A DNA stretch of 64,000 bases from Magicicada septendecula (GCA_034769895.1 CM068372.1:238476343-238540342), one strand, 5' to 3'. Counted from the stretch's first letter, positions 12,533 to 23,689 are shown. The notes: generated by a model from the letters alone, not told the origin. A program made the numbers and translations.

Positions 12533-12947
12533 TGTTAAATCTTTGTATTTGTTTATATACTCGCGCGCAATCAGCCCACGCAATTACGTCATCCGCTTAA
12601 AGTACAGTTCGCTACTGCGAGCTGCGACAGTTACTTAGTTAAAACTCAGCCTTCATCAGATCAGTACTCTCTTCCATTTGTTAGCCGCGGCGATGTGAAA
12701 TTTAATTATGTAACTTCTTTATACAATTGTACTTTCTTCTATCGGTATTTATCTTGGCAATGTACGCCATACGTAATTGCATGGGCCATGCGCTTCATTA
12801 TATAATTCTTCAATAAATGGCTAGTTAACTCAGATTTATACAGTCCACTTCTTCATTTGAAAAACACATTTCTGATTCCTATACCAGCAGCACTTCGCAT
12901 GACAAATACTAACTCTAGAAATATTCGAGAGCGTTGAGCATGCAACA
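12533..12947 (+). repeat. 5' LTR of BEL/Pao element
   Basis: 415 bases, TGTTAAATC...ATGCAACA, matching 22278-22693 with only scattered differences. It contains ACGCAATTACGTCATCCGC near the start and AATAAATGGC at about 12812, a likely polyadenylation signal. No clear TATA box is seen. Confidence 0.95.
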
Positions 12948-12949
12948 TT

Positions 12950-12967
12950 TGGTCCTCCGGGCCGGAT
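12950..12967 (+). promoter_or_regulatory. primer-binding site of BEL element
   Basis: TGGTCCTCCGGGCCGGAT lies two bases after the 5' LTR. The leading TGG is complementary to a tRNA CCA end. The tRNA is not identified with confidence; the sequence resembles the 3' end of some arginine tRNAs but does not match one I can confirm. Confidence 0.75.
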
Positions 12968-13129
12968 CATTCATTTCATGGATGATTCATTCCACATACA
13001 ATTTATTTCACGGAAAATTCATTTCGTGGATTCAGATCAATTAGCAGGCCCTATCAGTATTTAACAACATAATTTAAATCAGCAGTTCTGTAATTATTAA
13101 CCATAACTGGAGCACGCATTGCACGACTC

Positions 13130-13408
13130 TTGGGGACGTCATACTTCGCCGACCGGATCGTTCGAAGCATTATTTCAGCCTTTGAAAACCATCACCACGT
13201 GGCATTCATCATTTGGGAAAATCCAAAGCAGCCAGCCTATGCAGACATCGACCACTTCAGACATCACCTGACAGCCATCGACCGTGTCTGCATCGTCAAT
13301 TCATGGGTGCCGGATGGGACTGCCAAGGATTCGACACGCTCTGAGACCTTCTTGAACATGACGATAAGTACCACATGCCAAGTGACTATAAATTTATATT
13401 TTATATGA
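13130..13408 (+). CDS. unrecognised small frame in BEL leader
   Basis: 92 codons between the 5' LTR and gag, with composition less AT-rich than around it. It shows no zinc knuckle, protease or other motif that I recognise. It could be part of an old gag-leader region or a fragment of another element captured in the leader. There is no evidence of translation. Confidence 0.2.
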   Translation: MGTSYFADRIVRSIISAFENHHHVAFIIWENPKQPAYADIDHFRHHLTAIDRVCIVNSWVPDGTAKDSTRSETFLNMTISTTCQVTINLYFI

Positions 13409-13863
13409 TTTTTCAATTTTATATAATTTTGTATACCTTTCAAGGGCATTCACCTAAAATGAGCAGTATTAAAAAAAAAAACAAATAATATAACTTTTTC
13501 TTATATCAGTTTAATTTGACAATGAACTTGGAATTTTTTGCGAACTCAGCAAGCTTATAAATTTTTCTGTGAATCAATCACAAACTTAAATAACTCAATA
13601 AACTTATATTCATATTTTGTTGATTCAATTGTAAACCATAGTTTTAAATAGTGTTCATAGCAATAAGGATTATACTGTTATATTGTATATGCTGTCTATA
13701 TCAGTATTTATTACAACATAGAATTGGTCCGAGATGTGTTAATCAATGGTTACCGCGTTGTACCGTGACTTCATAATTTAGATAACCTGCATGGTCTTGT
13801 TCATCTCTCTGCATTCACTCAGTTTTTTCTTATTATCGTTCAAACCTTCAGTGATACACAATC

Positions 13864-13956
13864 ATGACTGATATGAAGGCGCTGATCAAAAAGCGTGGCA
13901 CGATCAAAGCCTCTATATCGCGCATAAACACCTACGCGGATAATTTTGATCACGAT
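13864..13956 (+). pseudogene. BEL gag, 5' fragment before hAT insertion
   Basis: The frame starts at the ATG at 13864 and reads MTDMKALIKKRGTIKASISR, the typical lead of BEL/Pao Gag proteins, before running into the hAT end after the codons for DNFDHD. The same frame resumes after the second target copy at 17851. The leading stretch is basic and predicted helical. Confidence 0.8.
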
Positions 13957-14432
13957 CAGTGACGAAGTTACATGGAGGCAATTGAGGCAATGCCTACCCT
14001 AAAAAATTCTGTAGAATAAAAATTATAAATACGTATGAACTACATAACGTAAAGATTATACATTGATACCGCGACTGTCGAATTTATTAGGCCGAAACGT
14101 GCTTTACTGAGCGACCGCTAGATGGTGACAGATGAGACTCGGCACAGCTGGTTAATGAGAATGAGGCAACCTGAACTTGCCTCAGCGTTTTTTGTATACA
14201 TCGTATGTAAGCAATGTGCGGAGTGATATGGAAGTGAAGGGAGGGGGGATTGTCCCGTGCTGAACACATAGAGCGTTGAGGCATGCCTCACTTCTGTGGT
14301 CCAAACATTCAAGTTAAAGCGCGCTGTGTTATTTATAAGTGTGTTTATTTTATGCGGTTATTAAAAGTGTCCCTGTTATTCCGCTGAACTAACAGATGAT
14401 CAAGATTGTTACGTGAATTATTTGTAACATTA

Positions 14433-14435
<3 letters not shown>

Positions 14436-14473
<38 letters not shown>
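14436..14473. repeat. (TA)n microsatellite
   Basis: About 19 TA units. Confidence 0.97.
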
Positions 14474-14476
<3 letters not shown>

Positions 14477-14699
14477 AGCATGACAGATAATGCCAATAAT
14501 TCTGAATGGTAAAATAATCATAAAAATAAAATAAAAACATTTTAAATCCGAGAAAGCAAAATAAAGAATTAATAAAGAACCACCGTGAAGTATAATCATA
14601 AATTAAAGCAAAAGTTCATTTAAAACCAATGTCACAATGAGTGATGAATCATCAAAATAAATTAAAAAAAAAAAACTAAATATGAAAAAGTTAATACCC

Positions 14700-14930
14700 A
14701 GGTAGAATAGGAGTAGGTAAGGAAGAAACCCAGAACAAGACAACATCCACCATACAAGGTGATACATTTATAAGGAACAAGAAGAGTAGATAAGGAAGAA
14801 ACCCAAAACAAGACAACATCCACCATAGAAGGTGATACATTTATAAGAAACAAGAAGAATAGAAAGAATCAATGGAGAAAACCAGAACAAGACAGCATCC
14901 CAAAGAAGAAGGAGTGCTCTTATAAAAAAC
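14700..14930. repeat. degenerate 73-80-bp tandem repeat
   Basis: The motif GGAAGAAACCC + AACAAGACAACATCC recurs at about 14721, 14794 and (diverged, GGAGAAAACCAGAAC) 14874. The copies also share GGTGATACATTTATAAG. About 2.7 copies in total. Confidence 0.85.
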
Positions 14931-17580
14931 CCCAAACCCCAAAAGAAACTAATAAACATAATAATAAATAAAAGTATAACAAACTATCAAATGTAGAAAC
15001 CACATGTAAAATAGATGTAAGCCAAAAAGTGTATAAAGTAGAATTGAAAGTGAACCAATGTGAAATAATTATATAATGCCAAAAGAAAAACCTTCATTAT
15101 CTTCTATAAATAGATTTCTTGATTTTAATGAAACTATAAAACTATTTAGAAATAAAATCCAAGAATGAAAAGGGGAAGTGCAAGTTTTGGTGTTATAATT
15201 AATAAACCTTATGTGTTAATATTACAGTTCACAAACTAAGTAGATTGTGAAATATTACAACTTTGAAGTGCTTATATTGTATCTATGAATAATGTAAAAT
15301 AAAGTATCATCATGACAGGTAATACATGTGTTTTTTAAATGACTGCCACTCTTAATTATACAACATTCAGTGGAATGACCAAAATAAAACAAGAGCAGGC
15401 ATATATAAAAAGTGAAGTGACAAGGTATCATTACCCCAAAATCCAACAAAAAACAGATAAAAACTGATAATAGAACCTAGTGTAAGAAATAGAGTATAAG
15501 ATTTTGATAATTATGTTTTGTTTATGTAGAATAAGTTATTAGAGATAATCAAGTTTAAAAATGTCAGAATCAACTAACATTCTTTATTTATAATATATTT
15601 ATTTTGTATTACAAAAATAGTTAAGTATAAAATGTCTGAGTTTGAAAGACCAATGTTAATTTGAATTTAGTGTTATGTATTTAAAGTATAAATAATATAC
15701 TTATTGTTCTTTTGTTAAAATAAGAAAATATTAATTAATGTTATAATAGCAAAGAAAGTCAGAGAGGGTATAAACCAACATGTATTATTTAAAAAACTTT
15801 GTATGTAAAAACTGTTAGAAATCTAGGCCAAATGTTAAAAACTAAACAGCCTCAAAATTGATGAAATAAGTACAGAAAAACAATTAAACTGAAGGAATTT
15901 ATACAAGGTAAATCAGTCATAAAGTCATGTAATTGGAAATATAGTTAAGAAAGATTTTGTAAAAAGATAGCCAGAATTATTATTAAAAATGCAAATGTAA
16001 AAACTCAAAATTCAGATAGGGGGTCTTATATTACTGTATAATATTTTAAAACATAACCAATTAATCTAATTACAAGAAATTAAGGGAAGATAAACCTTTT
16101 ATTACAATCTGAGATTTAATACGATCATTAATATAACTTGGAAGATGGCAGATTTTTGGAAAAGGACAGGAAGTGATTTTTAAAACATATAATTTTCAAA
16201 ATGAGGTAAAAAATACCATTTTAGATCAAAAACTTAATAAAACTACATTATTTGGTATCAAATTAAGCAGAATGAACTGAAGAAGAAGATTATGTGTTTA
16301 ATAGTTAATAAATTTGAATAATAGCAAAAATATAATCAGTGATATAATGTAACTTTCTCACATGCACAGGATGCAAATAATATTGAAACAATGGATTGAA
16401 TAATATTAATTTGGCTAAGACTTTTGGACAAGACGGAGGAAGTTAATTAGTTCATTATTAGAGATCGTGAAGAACACTTGACGAGCGATTAAGCAAAGTT
16501 TAACCTAGTTGCTGATACATCAATGGCGCATTTTTTTCTAAGCCTAGTTTGACGAAAAAACGCGAGTTTTGTGAAAACACCTTTTAGACACAAATATAGT
16601 GAAATAAACACCAACAAACATTAAAACAACTACAAATAAGAACAGAACGTAGTGGAAATACATTTTAAACGATTAAAACAGTAATAACACTTCACAATAC
16701 AAAAGTGCAATTTTCGACCTAACTGACAAAAGTGAAATTAACTTAACACTACACCATTTTTCGAAGTGCAACACTAAAACGTGACAAGCAACACTCCACC
16801 AACACAAGAAAGCAGAATCGCAGCCCCTGGAACGAAAAATCGTAGGGAAAGCATATTTTATTAGTCGTCGAAACAGCGAGGTGACTTCGTCTACTCAACA
16901 AGAACGGTTTGACAGCATCTTATTTAACATTATATATTGAATAAAATATATGTATTTTAATTTTTAAGTGAATATATTTTGTAATGTTATACTTTTAATA
17001 CTTTGCCCTTTCTCTCTGACTATACCTAAAATAACTGTTAAAAGAACCCAAATATAAATAATTGTACACTATTGATACCCTGAGAATCGATTAATAAATC
17101 GATAGAGAGTCGATAAATTAAATATTTGTTAATAAACTTCAGTAATTGCTATAACATTGAAACTCATTTATTCCTACTTCATAATTAGTATAAAATATAA
17201 CTTTAATTAAACAGAAACGACCAGAATTTCACCAGTGAGAAGGAAGATAACCTCCAAATAGGAAAACACACCTATCGATTGTTATTGGAGACAATCTTAT
17301 TAACTGGCGAGAGGATTTTAAAATACATAAAAAGAGTTAAATTAATTAAAACAATTAACAAAAAATTCGGAACACCAAAGAACATAAATAATTAATTAAA
17401 TTTAATTAATTAAAAAAAATTATAAACAAAATTTTTTTTTCTACACATAAATTTATAAATATAAACATCTCATTATTTGTAAATTCGTTACAAATATATA
17501 TATATATATAAACTAATCAAGTTTAAAAATTTGAAGTTCAATCAGTTGTATTATTGTGTATTACTAATACAAGGATTGTT
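14931..17580. other. A-rich interior of the second hAT
   Basis: No long frame, no element ends and no RNA gene. The plus strand is strongly enriched in A over T up to about 16450, like the stretch at about 57100-59000. Confidence 0.5.
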
Positions 17581-17625
17581 CAATACAAACACGTATAGAG
17601 CTGTAAAGCATTTTTTATTCAACGA

Positions 17626-17789
17626 TTTTAAAAGAAGTCTCCATTAACATTAAGACATGAGTTCCACTGTTGCAACAACGTGTAGATTCCCTGCTAGTAA
17701 AATTCTTACGGCTGTTTGTGGAACCATTCGCTTACAGCAAACTCTACCTCAGCGTCCGATTTGAACCACCATCCTTTTAGTGATTCCTT
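17626..17789 (-). pseudogene. mariner transposase C-terminal fragment
   Basis: Read on the minus strand from about 17789, one frame runs KESLKGWWFKSDAEVEFAV, then SEWFHKQP, a stop, EFY, another stop, then QGIYTLLQQWNSCLNVNGDFF and a third stop. This is the end of a Mos1-like mariner transposase: the final DD34D helix region with its W.xxQP motif and the closing 'G..L..rW..C....GDy' pattern. Upstream catalytic sequence is absent and the frame has internal stops, so it is dead. The downstream 40-50 bases (AAGGATTGTTCAATACAAAC on the plus strand) may include the mariner terminal repeat. Confidence 0.8.
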
Positions 17790-17850
17790 AAAAAAAATTT
17801 AACATAAGATTTTTGCCTACCCATTCATTAACTTCGCCACTGATCACGAT

Positions 17851-18435
17851 ACGCATGACCACCATGCGCTAAAAATAAAGCTTCGTCATCTGCTGGAGCT
17901 ATCCGCCAAATATGACGAGATTCATACGCAAATTGAGTCTGAGGACTCTGATTTTGCATCCGTTAGTGATAGAGTTCAGACGGAAGATGATTTGTGTAAC
18001 ATAGAATGCAAGTTGCAAAATTTATTAGATCATGCCGAAGAGATGAGCAAGAAAATACTAAATCAGTCCGAAGTCGTCACATTCAGTACGCCTCCTATTC
18101 AATTACAACCAATTAAACTACCCTGCTTCGCAGGTAATATAATTGACTGGCAACATTTTTACCATATGTTTGTGGAGTTGGTTCATGTCCGAACACACCT
18201 GACCAGCATCCAAAAATTTCACTACTTGCACTCATCACTAAGGGATGAGGCGCTGAATGTTATAAAATTACTCCCAATCACGCACGAAAACTACACGGTG
18301 GCCATTGAGTTGTTAAGAGCCAGGTATGACAGTAGATTGATTGTTACGGTGTATTATGTGGCTAATGTCTTGGGCATGAAGCACATGCAGCAGGACTCTA
18401 TGGTTAGCATTTCCAAATTTATTTATGATCGCTAA
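17851..18435 (+). pseudogene. BEL gag, 3' part after hAT insertion
   Basis: This frame continues the 13864 frame directly after the second target copy. It contains the acidic-helical N-terminal region and a segment beginning IQLQPIKLPCFAGNIIDWQHF, then HLTSIQKFHYLHSSLRDEA, both typical of the BEL/Pao Gag core (the 'LP.F.G....W..F...F......l....K..yL...l.g.A' pattern). It ends at a TAA at 18433-18435. The next frame (+1) begins before this stop, so gag and the following zinc-knuckle region are separated by a small frameshift near 18415-18430. Confidence 0.85.
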
Positions 18436-21400
18436 CATAAATGCTCTGAACTCATTAAATTTACCAGTGAACACATTCGAAATTATTTTTGTGCATTTAC
18501 TCGCCCAAAAACTTGACGATCGCACATCTAGATTATGGAAGGAAAGTTTAACTGACGAACAGCTTCCGAATTATAATAACTTTATTAAATCCTTAAATAC
18601 CAGACGCCAGCTGTTGCAAAATGTTAACGCACCGACTGGTTCGTCTTACGGTAGGCAAGTTAGCTATAAAACTTCTTATCGCAAACCGGCTAAACGCGCT
18701 GAGTTCACTGGGTCACTAATACATACTCAAACAAGCAATAGACTTTGCCAGCTGTGTCGCGGCAATCATAAATTGTCCGAATGCCCACAATTCGTGGCTT
18801 TACATCCGAGTCAACGTAAAGACGCTTTAATGAATCACAAGCTTTGCCTAAATTGCACACGCTCGGGCCATGAAACCTCGCGTTGCCCTTCCAAATTTTC
18901 GTGCAGAGCATGTTCGAAAAGGCACCACACCATGATCCACGCTTCAACAAATAATTCTTCGAACAGGAACAATAATCAATGTTCCCTAAAACTACAAACC
19001 AACAAATCAATTTTATTGTCTACCGCCGTATGTACCACAACCGATCGTGCCGGTAACAAACACCCGGTAAGAATCCTGTTGGATTCAGGTTCACAAGCAA
19101 ACTTTTGTACCATGGGCTTCGCACGACGCATGGGCTTAAAATTAAACAAGTCCGAACTGCCTATCACGGACATAAATAATTCTCTATGCCAAACCAATTT
19201 CAGTACAAGGGTGCGCCTAAACTCACGCTACAGGGATTTCAGTTTAAATGTACACTGCGCTGTTCTGCCCAGAATTACAAATAACCTCCCTACAGAATCT
19301 TTTAATATGGCATCATTAAACATTCCAAAAAACATATTTTTAGCTGACCCGCAACTTAATTTTTCGTCACAGATCGACATATTACTCGGGGCACAGTATT
19401 TTTTACAATTGATTGAGCCGACTAAATTTATTCGCAGTCCGCACTTTCCGATAATACAGGAAACAAAACTAGGTTTTATCCTCGCCGGAAATTTACCCTT
19501 TAACGTAGACATGACAAAACCGGTTTCTTCGTTTATGGATCGTGACGACAATAATGCCATCTCGTCACAGTTGAGGAACTTCTGGCAGTTGGAGGACGTT
19601 CCTTTCCGTACTCCCTCAGCTGAGGACTCGGAGTGTGAAAATCATTTCCCCACAAACACCTATCGAAACACTAGTGGTAGGTTTGTTGTGTCACTACCCC
19701 GTATGACAGAGCATCTCGGCGATTCACTCCCCGGAGCAGTTCGCAGATTTCAGACACTCGAACTCAAATTCAGGCAAAACCAGTCTTTGTACAAAGACTA
19801 TAGTAATTTTATGCAGGAATATTTAAGCCTGGGTCATATGTCTCCACTCAATTCATATGATTTATTAATCAATAAGTCGAATATTTTTTACTTACCACAC
19901 CATGCTGTCATCAGGCCCACCAGTCCTTTCGAATCCAACTCTTCCTGCACTCATCCAGATCTGGATAAAGAAAAACGCAAACAAGGTCAACTCGCTCTGG
20001 TTACTACTTCATCCACTCCTAATTACATTGAAAATTATTCCTCGCTTTCAAGACTTATTCGTGTGTCTGCTTACTGCCTGCGATTCATTCGGAACGCTAA
20101 GTCTCCCGTCGCTAACAGAGACACTTCCTTTTTAACTTCACAGGAGCTACACAGCACACTTTTGATTTTTATACGTCAATCCCAGCTATCGCATTTCAAC
20201 ATCGAAATTAAAGAACTTCAGGCACAACGCCCTGTACCTAATACTAGTAAAACTTTTTCGCTTAATCCCTTTATAGACAACTCGGGTATATTACTCGTGG
20301 GCGGACGCCTTCAACATTCTCAGCTCAACTATAATAGTAAACACCAGATCATACTTCACCCGCAGTCTCATCTCACTAGACTAATTATAGAAAACGAGCA
20401 TAGATCTATACGACTACTCCATGCCGGAGTACAATTAACGCAGTGCTCTCTACGTCAAAGATATTGGATCATCAATGACAAATCATACATACGCTCCGTG
20501 ATACACAAATGCATCACTTGTTTTCGATTTCGCGCAATTGGCTCAAGCCAACTTTTAGGACAATTACCCTCTTCCAGAGTCACTCCTTCTAACCCATTTT
20601 CACAATGTGCCGTCGACTATGACGGTCCCATATTTCTACGTCAGGGCAGGCAGCGGTCCAAATCATTCACAAAGGCTTACATTTCACTCTTCATTTGCAT
20701 GGCCACTAAGGCAATTCACCTTGAATTGGTATCAGATTTGACTGCAGACGCCTTTATAGCTGCTTTAAAACGCTTCATAGCTCGCAGGGGCATCCTTACA
20801 CAAATATTTTCCGACAACGGTACAAATTTCCGTCGTGCTGGCACTATATTACACGATTTGTACAAACTTTTTCAACAAGACGAATTTCAACAATCCACTC
20901 AGGACTTCGCCAGTTCACAGGGAGTCAAGTTGTCTTTCATACCTCCGTCAGCACCTCATTTCGGTGGTCTATGGGAGAGCGGAGTCAAAAGCATTAAATT
21001 TCATTTACGGCGCGTTATCGGCAGTACGCTTCTCAACTTTGAAGAGCATTACACTGTTTTGACTCAAATAGAGTCATGTCTGAATTCGCATCCCTTGTTC
21101 GCTATTTCAAATGACTTTGGGGATCCCGAGCCTTTGACTCCAGCACATTTCTTAGTTGGTTCTCCGCTTACTGCGCTCCCGGAACCCGACTATTCGGATG
21201 TAAAAATGGGTCGCTTGGGGAGATGGCAGCTTTTGCAGAGATTCACCCACTCTATATGGAAGAGATGGTCAAGAGATTATCTGCATCAGTTGCAACAACG
21301 AAATAAATGGAGAAAGCATTTGAAAAATTTGTCTCCAGGACAACTCGTCCTCATTTTAGAAGACAATACTCCACCCCTGCAGTGGAAACGTGGTATTGTC

Positions 21401-21517
21401 TCCCAAATCTATGTAGGTCAGGATTCATTAGTACGCGTAGCGGATGTCCGCACCACAAACGGCATCCTACGTAGACCTATCCACAAACTGTGTCCACTTC
21501 CCGTGGCATCAGACTAA
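18425..21517 (+). CDS. BEL/Pao polyprotein: zinc knuckles, A17 peptidase, integrase; RT absent
   Basis: 1030 codons open. In order: the end of the Gag core; Cys-His zinc knuckles (about residues 105-165: CQLCRGNHKLSEC, CLNCTRSGHETSRC, CRACSKRHHTMIH); an A17-type aspartic peptidase with catalytic DSGS at about 220 (VRILLDSGSQANFC) and LLGAQYF further on; and a connector ending at HHAVIRPTSPF (about 500), which in relatives is the entry to reverse transcriptase. The frame then goes straight to DLDKEKRKQGQLAL and the pre-integrase region, so RT and RNase H are missing without loss of frame. The integrase follows: an H2C2-like part ending CITCFRF (one His looks replaced), the catalytic core with Asp in the VDYDGP segment, SDNGTNF and the Glu of GLWESGVK, then a DUF5641-type tail (DYLHQLQQRNKW, PGQLVLILEDN). 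It probably translates from a frame shared with gag originally; the ATG at 18425 is only the first in-frame Met. Confidence 0.93.
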   Translation: MIANINALNSLNLPVNTFEIIFVHLLAQKLDDRTSRLWKESLTDEQLPNYNNFIKSLNTRRQLLQNVNAPTGSSYGRQVSYKTSYRKPAKRAEFTGSLIHTQTSNRLCQLCRGNHKLSECPQFVALHPSQRKDALMNHKLCLNCTRSGHETSRCPSKFSCRACSKRHHTMIHASTNNSSNRNNNQCSLKLQTNKSILLSTAVCTTTDRAGNKHPVRILLDSGSQANFCTMGFARRMGLKLNKSELPITDINNSLCQTNFSTRVRLNSRYRDFSLNVHCAVLPRITNNLPTESFNMASLNIPKNIFLADPQLNFSSQIDILLGAQYFLQLIEPTKFIRSPHFPIIQETKLGFILAGNLPFNVDMTKPVSSFMDRDDNNAISSQLRNFWQLEDVPFRTPSAEDSECENHFPTNTYRNTSGRFVVSLPRMTEHLGDSLPGAVRRFQTLELKFRQNQSLYKDYSNFMQEYLSLGHMSPLNSYDLLINKSNIFYLPHHAVIRPTSPFESNSSCTHPDLDKEKRKQGQLALVTTSSTPNYIENYSSLSRLIRVSAYCLRFIRNAKSPVANRDTSFLTSQELHSTLLIFIRQSQLSHFNIEIKELQAQRPVPNTSKTFSLNPFIDNSGILLVGGRLQHSQLNYNSKHQIILHPQSHLTRLIIENEHRSIRLLHAGVQLTQCSLRQRYWIINDKSYIRSVIHKCITCFRFRAIGSSQLLGQLPSSRVTPSNPFSQCAVDYDGPIFLRQGRQRSKSFTKAYISLFICMATKAIHLELVSDLTADAFIAALKRFIARRGILTQIFSDNGTNFRRAGTILHDLYKLFQQDEFQQSTQDFASSQGVKLSFIPPSAPHFGGLWESGVKSIKFHLRRVIGSTLLNFEEHYTVLTQIESCLNSHPLFAISNDFGDPEPLTPAHFLVGSPLTALPEPDYSDVKMGRLGRWQLLQRFTHSIWKRWSRDYLHQLQQRNKWRKHLKNLSPGQLVLILEDNTPPLQWKRGIVSQIYVGQDSLVRVADVRTTNGILRRPIHKLCPLPVASD

Positions 21518-22277
21518 TTGGTTTTTCAGTGCTTCATGCCCGGGACATTTCCGGATGAGTACATGCTCTACGTACTACTGTAAGTACAATGTTAAATGTA
21601 CTTATTTATACATTTAATATTTATACCAAATTAATGTACGCTATTTATATGTGCATTAGTAAACATTTTAAGTGTTTTTTCGTCAGTGTGATGTCAGTTA
21701 TTGTGTACTGTTTGGTGCAGTGTTATAATTATCATTAATTTTTTGGGTATATTTCTAGTGTGCTATTATTATAATAAATTTTTTGTATATATTGGCATTG
21801 TATTATTATGTAATATTGCTTATTATGCACTTATTGACATGCTATTATTACTGAATTTGTTGGATTTCTATTAATTATTGTGTAATGCTACTTACTATGT
21901 GTTATTCATTGCCATGTATCATTGTTGTTGAATTTGGGTTTATTGTCATTATTATTATTATTATGTGACATCAGACATTCTAGCATTTGTATTTTATTAT
22001 TATATATTATTCGATGAGTATTGATCAATACTGTATTTATATTTATTTATATTGTATTTAATATTGTATTTGTATTTATGCTGTCTAATGGGCCATCTAT
22101 CGATTCGCCCATTCATTATATATTCATTCATTTATAGTATCATTCATAGTATATTCATTATACTATGTATTATCACACATTTCAGGTTTGTAACTTGTTA
22201 ATGTATACTTGTATGTTTTCAAGCAACTTTTCATACTGTAACCTAAATCAAAATCGCCCGATTTTGGGCGGGCAGTA
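21518..22277. other. BEL 3' untranslated region
   Basis: About 760 bases, AT-rich, with many TTATTAT-like runs. No frame of note. It ends in a short G-rich tract (22266-22275, GGGCGGGCAG) just before the 3' LTR, the probable polypurine tract. Confidence 0.7.
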
Positions 22278-22693
22278 TGTTAAATCTTTGTATTTGTTTA
22301 TATACTCGCGCGCAATCAGCCCACGTAATTACGTCATCCGCTTAAAGTACAGTTCGCTACTGCGAGCTGCGACAGTTAGTTAGTTAAAACTCGGCCTTCA
22401 TCAGATCAGTACTCTCTTCCATTTGCTAGCCGCGGCGATGTGAAATTTAATTATGTAACTTCTTTATACAATTTTTCTTTCTTCTATCGGTATTTATCTT
22501 GGCAATGTACGCCATACGTAATTGCATGGGCCATGCGCTTCATTATATAATTCTGCAATAAATGGCTAGTTAACTCAGATTTATACAGTCCACTTCTTCA
22601 TTTAAAAAAACACATTTCCGATTCCTATACCAGCAGCACTTCGCATGACAATTACTAACTCTAGAAATATTCAAGAGCCTTGAGCATGCAACA
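22278..22693 (+). repeat. 3' LTR of BEL/Pao element
   Basis: 416 bases, the partner of 12533-12947. It is followed by ACGGG (22694-22698), matching the duplication at 12528-12532. Confidence 0.95.
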
Positions 22694-22783
22694 ACGGGTA
22701 TTTCAACTTTTCAATCACTGTTATATCCATTCCACAAAAAATCGTTCCAAAATACCTGTTATAGGTATATAGGCCCACCTCTA

Positions 22784-23689
22784 GCCACAACGGTTCACAA
22801 AAAGAACAGAGGAAGTCGTTAAGTCATACTAACGTGTATATTTTCTTAATTAAAAGAAGAAAAGAAAAAACAATTGAAAAACAGAACGCGTAGTGTAATC
22901 AGGCCGTAATCGAGCTAGACACTTGCGTGATCACTGAAGTTTACCAATTGAGCAACAGAAGAAGGAAAACAAAAGATACTTTTTTTATAACTTGCCACCG
23001 AGGAGGGCGTGTATCTCGCCGTTGTTATTATGAGCATTAAGGTTTATGTACACGCGAGCTTTTTGGTTCACGAATTTTTGTGTCAGTTAATTTGGTTGCT
23101 TCTGTTTCACAATTGTAACATTTTCTCATGTCTTCGTCTACAATTACATCTTCGCAATTACTTAAGTATGCGTAACTAGTCAGCTCTTTGACCTGCAGAA
23201 CTCCCTCACTACTTTGATCGAAATACATTTACTGTATTATTAGTTAAATTAAACGTTAGATAACTTTTCAATTGTCAGAAAAATTACAAGATAGTTTGTT
23301 TAGTAAAGTAACTATTTTAAAAGTGCTAATTATACAATAAACATTAAAATTCCAAACTACTGCATAGGTTCTTAGTTAAATTGATCATCATAATACCTAA
23401 CTGACAAATAATTTAGTCCTAGCTTTTAAGCTTATGCATGTTTATATTGACATTTATAGGCCTAAATCTAACAATTTTCATAAATATACATAACGGATAA
23501 CAATATATAGAAAAGTTTTTTTGTAAACATACCGTACAAACTCTCTGATGCAAATCAAAATTTGCAAGGAGTGTTGACAGATATTCATTCTGTCAACTTG
23601 TTAAAGATACCTAGTTTGTATTTTAAATAAAATGTCATATAACGTAATATTCGCTTTTATATTTCTTTTAAATTTCGCGTACCATTTTT
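22784..23689. other. unassigned AT-rich DNA
   Basis: No supported gene. A 63-codon minus-strand frame at 23037-23228 contains MRKCYNCETEATKL, a single CxxC, but no recognisable domain. Confidence 0.35.

Larger units (their letters stand above)
13957..17842. mobile_element. second hAT-like element, inserted in BEL gag
   Basis: The left terminus is CAGTGACGAAGTTACATGG and the right terminus reverse-complements to CAGTGGCGAAGTTAATGAA, so the inverted repeat is CAGTGRCGAAGTTA. The flanks 13949-13956 and 17843-17850 are both ATCACGAT, a perfect 8-bp hAT-type duplication. About 3.9 kb is AT-rich with no transposase frame of its own class visible. It holds a (TA)n run, a 73-80-bp tandem repeat and, near the right end, a mariner-like transposase fragment. 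It is therefore non-autonomous and is younger than the BEL insertion. Confidence 0.92.
12533..22693 (+). mobile_element. BEL/Pao LTR retrotransposon, split by a hAT and lacking RT
   Basis: Two near-identical LTRs (12533-12947 and 22278-22693) start TGTTAAAT and end GCAACA. Both sides are flanked by ACGGG (12528-12532 and 22694-22698), the 5-bp duplication usual for BEL/Pao. A primer-binding site follows the 5' LTR and a purine-rich tract precedes the 3' LTR. The internal region holds gag, an A17-type (Pao) peptidase and integrase in BEL/Pao order. Two lesions are clear: gag is interrupted at 13956 by a 3.9-kb hAT, and reverse transcriptase plus RNase H are missing from the pol frame. The near identity of the LTRs indicates a fairly young insertion, and the hAT insertion is younger still. 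Confidence 0.95.
11607..22783. mobile_element. old short hAT-like element, host of the BEL insertion
   Basis: The left end is TAGAGGTGTGCTAATC and the right end reverse-complements to TAGAGGTGGGCCTATA, giving an inverted repeat of about 11-14 bases of hAT style. The flanking 8-mers are GACACCAC and GCCACAAC, agreeing at 6 of 8 positions, as expected for an aged duplication. Subterminal sequences on both sides share AAAATACCTGTTA and CGTTCCAAAA motifs, common in hAT subterminal regions. If the BEL element is removed, about 1.0 kb remains (11607-12532 plus 22699-22783) without coding capacity, so this was a non-autonomous element. The boundary call depends on short motifs and is an inference. 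Confidence 0.5.

Noticed and set aside
18415-18435. Programmed ribosomal frameshift between gag and pol of the BEL element
   Set aside because: BEL/Pao elements normally use one continuous frame and no convincing slippery site with downstream structure is visible, so a plain indel is more likely.
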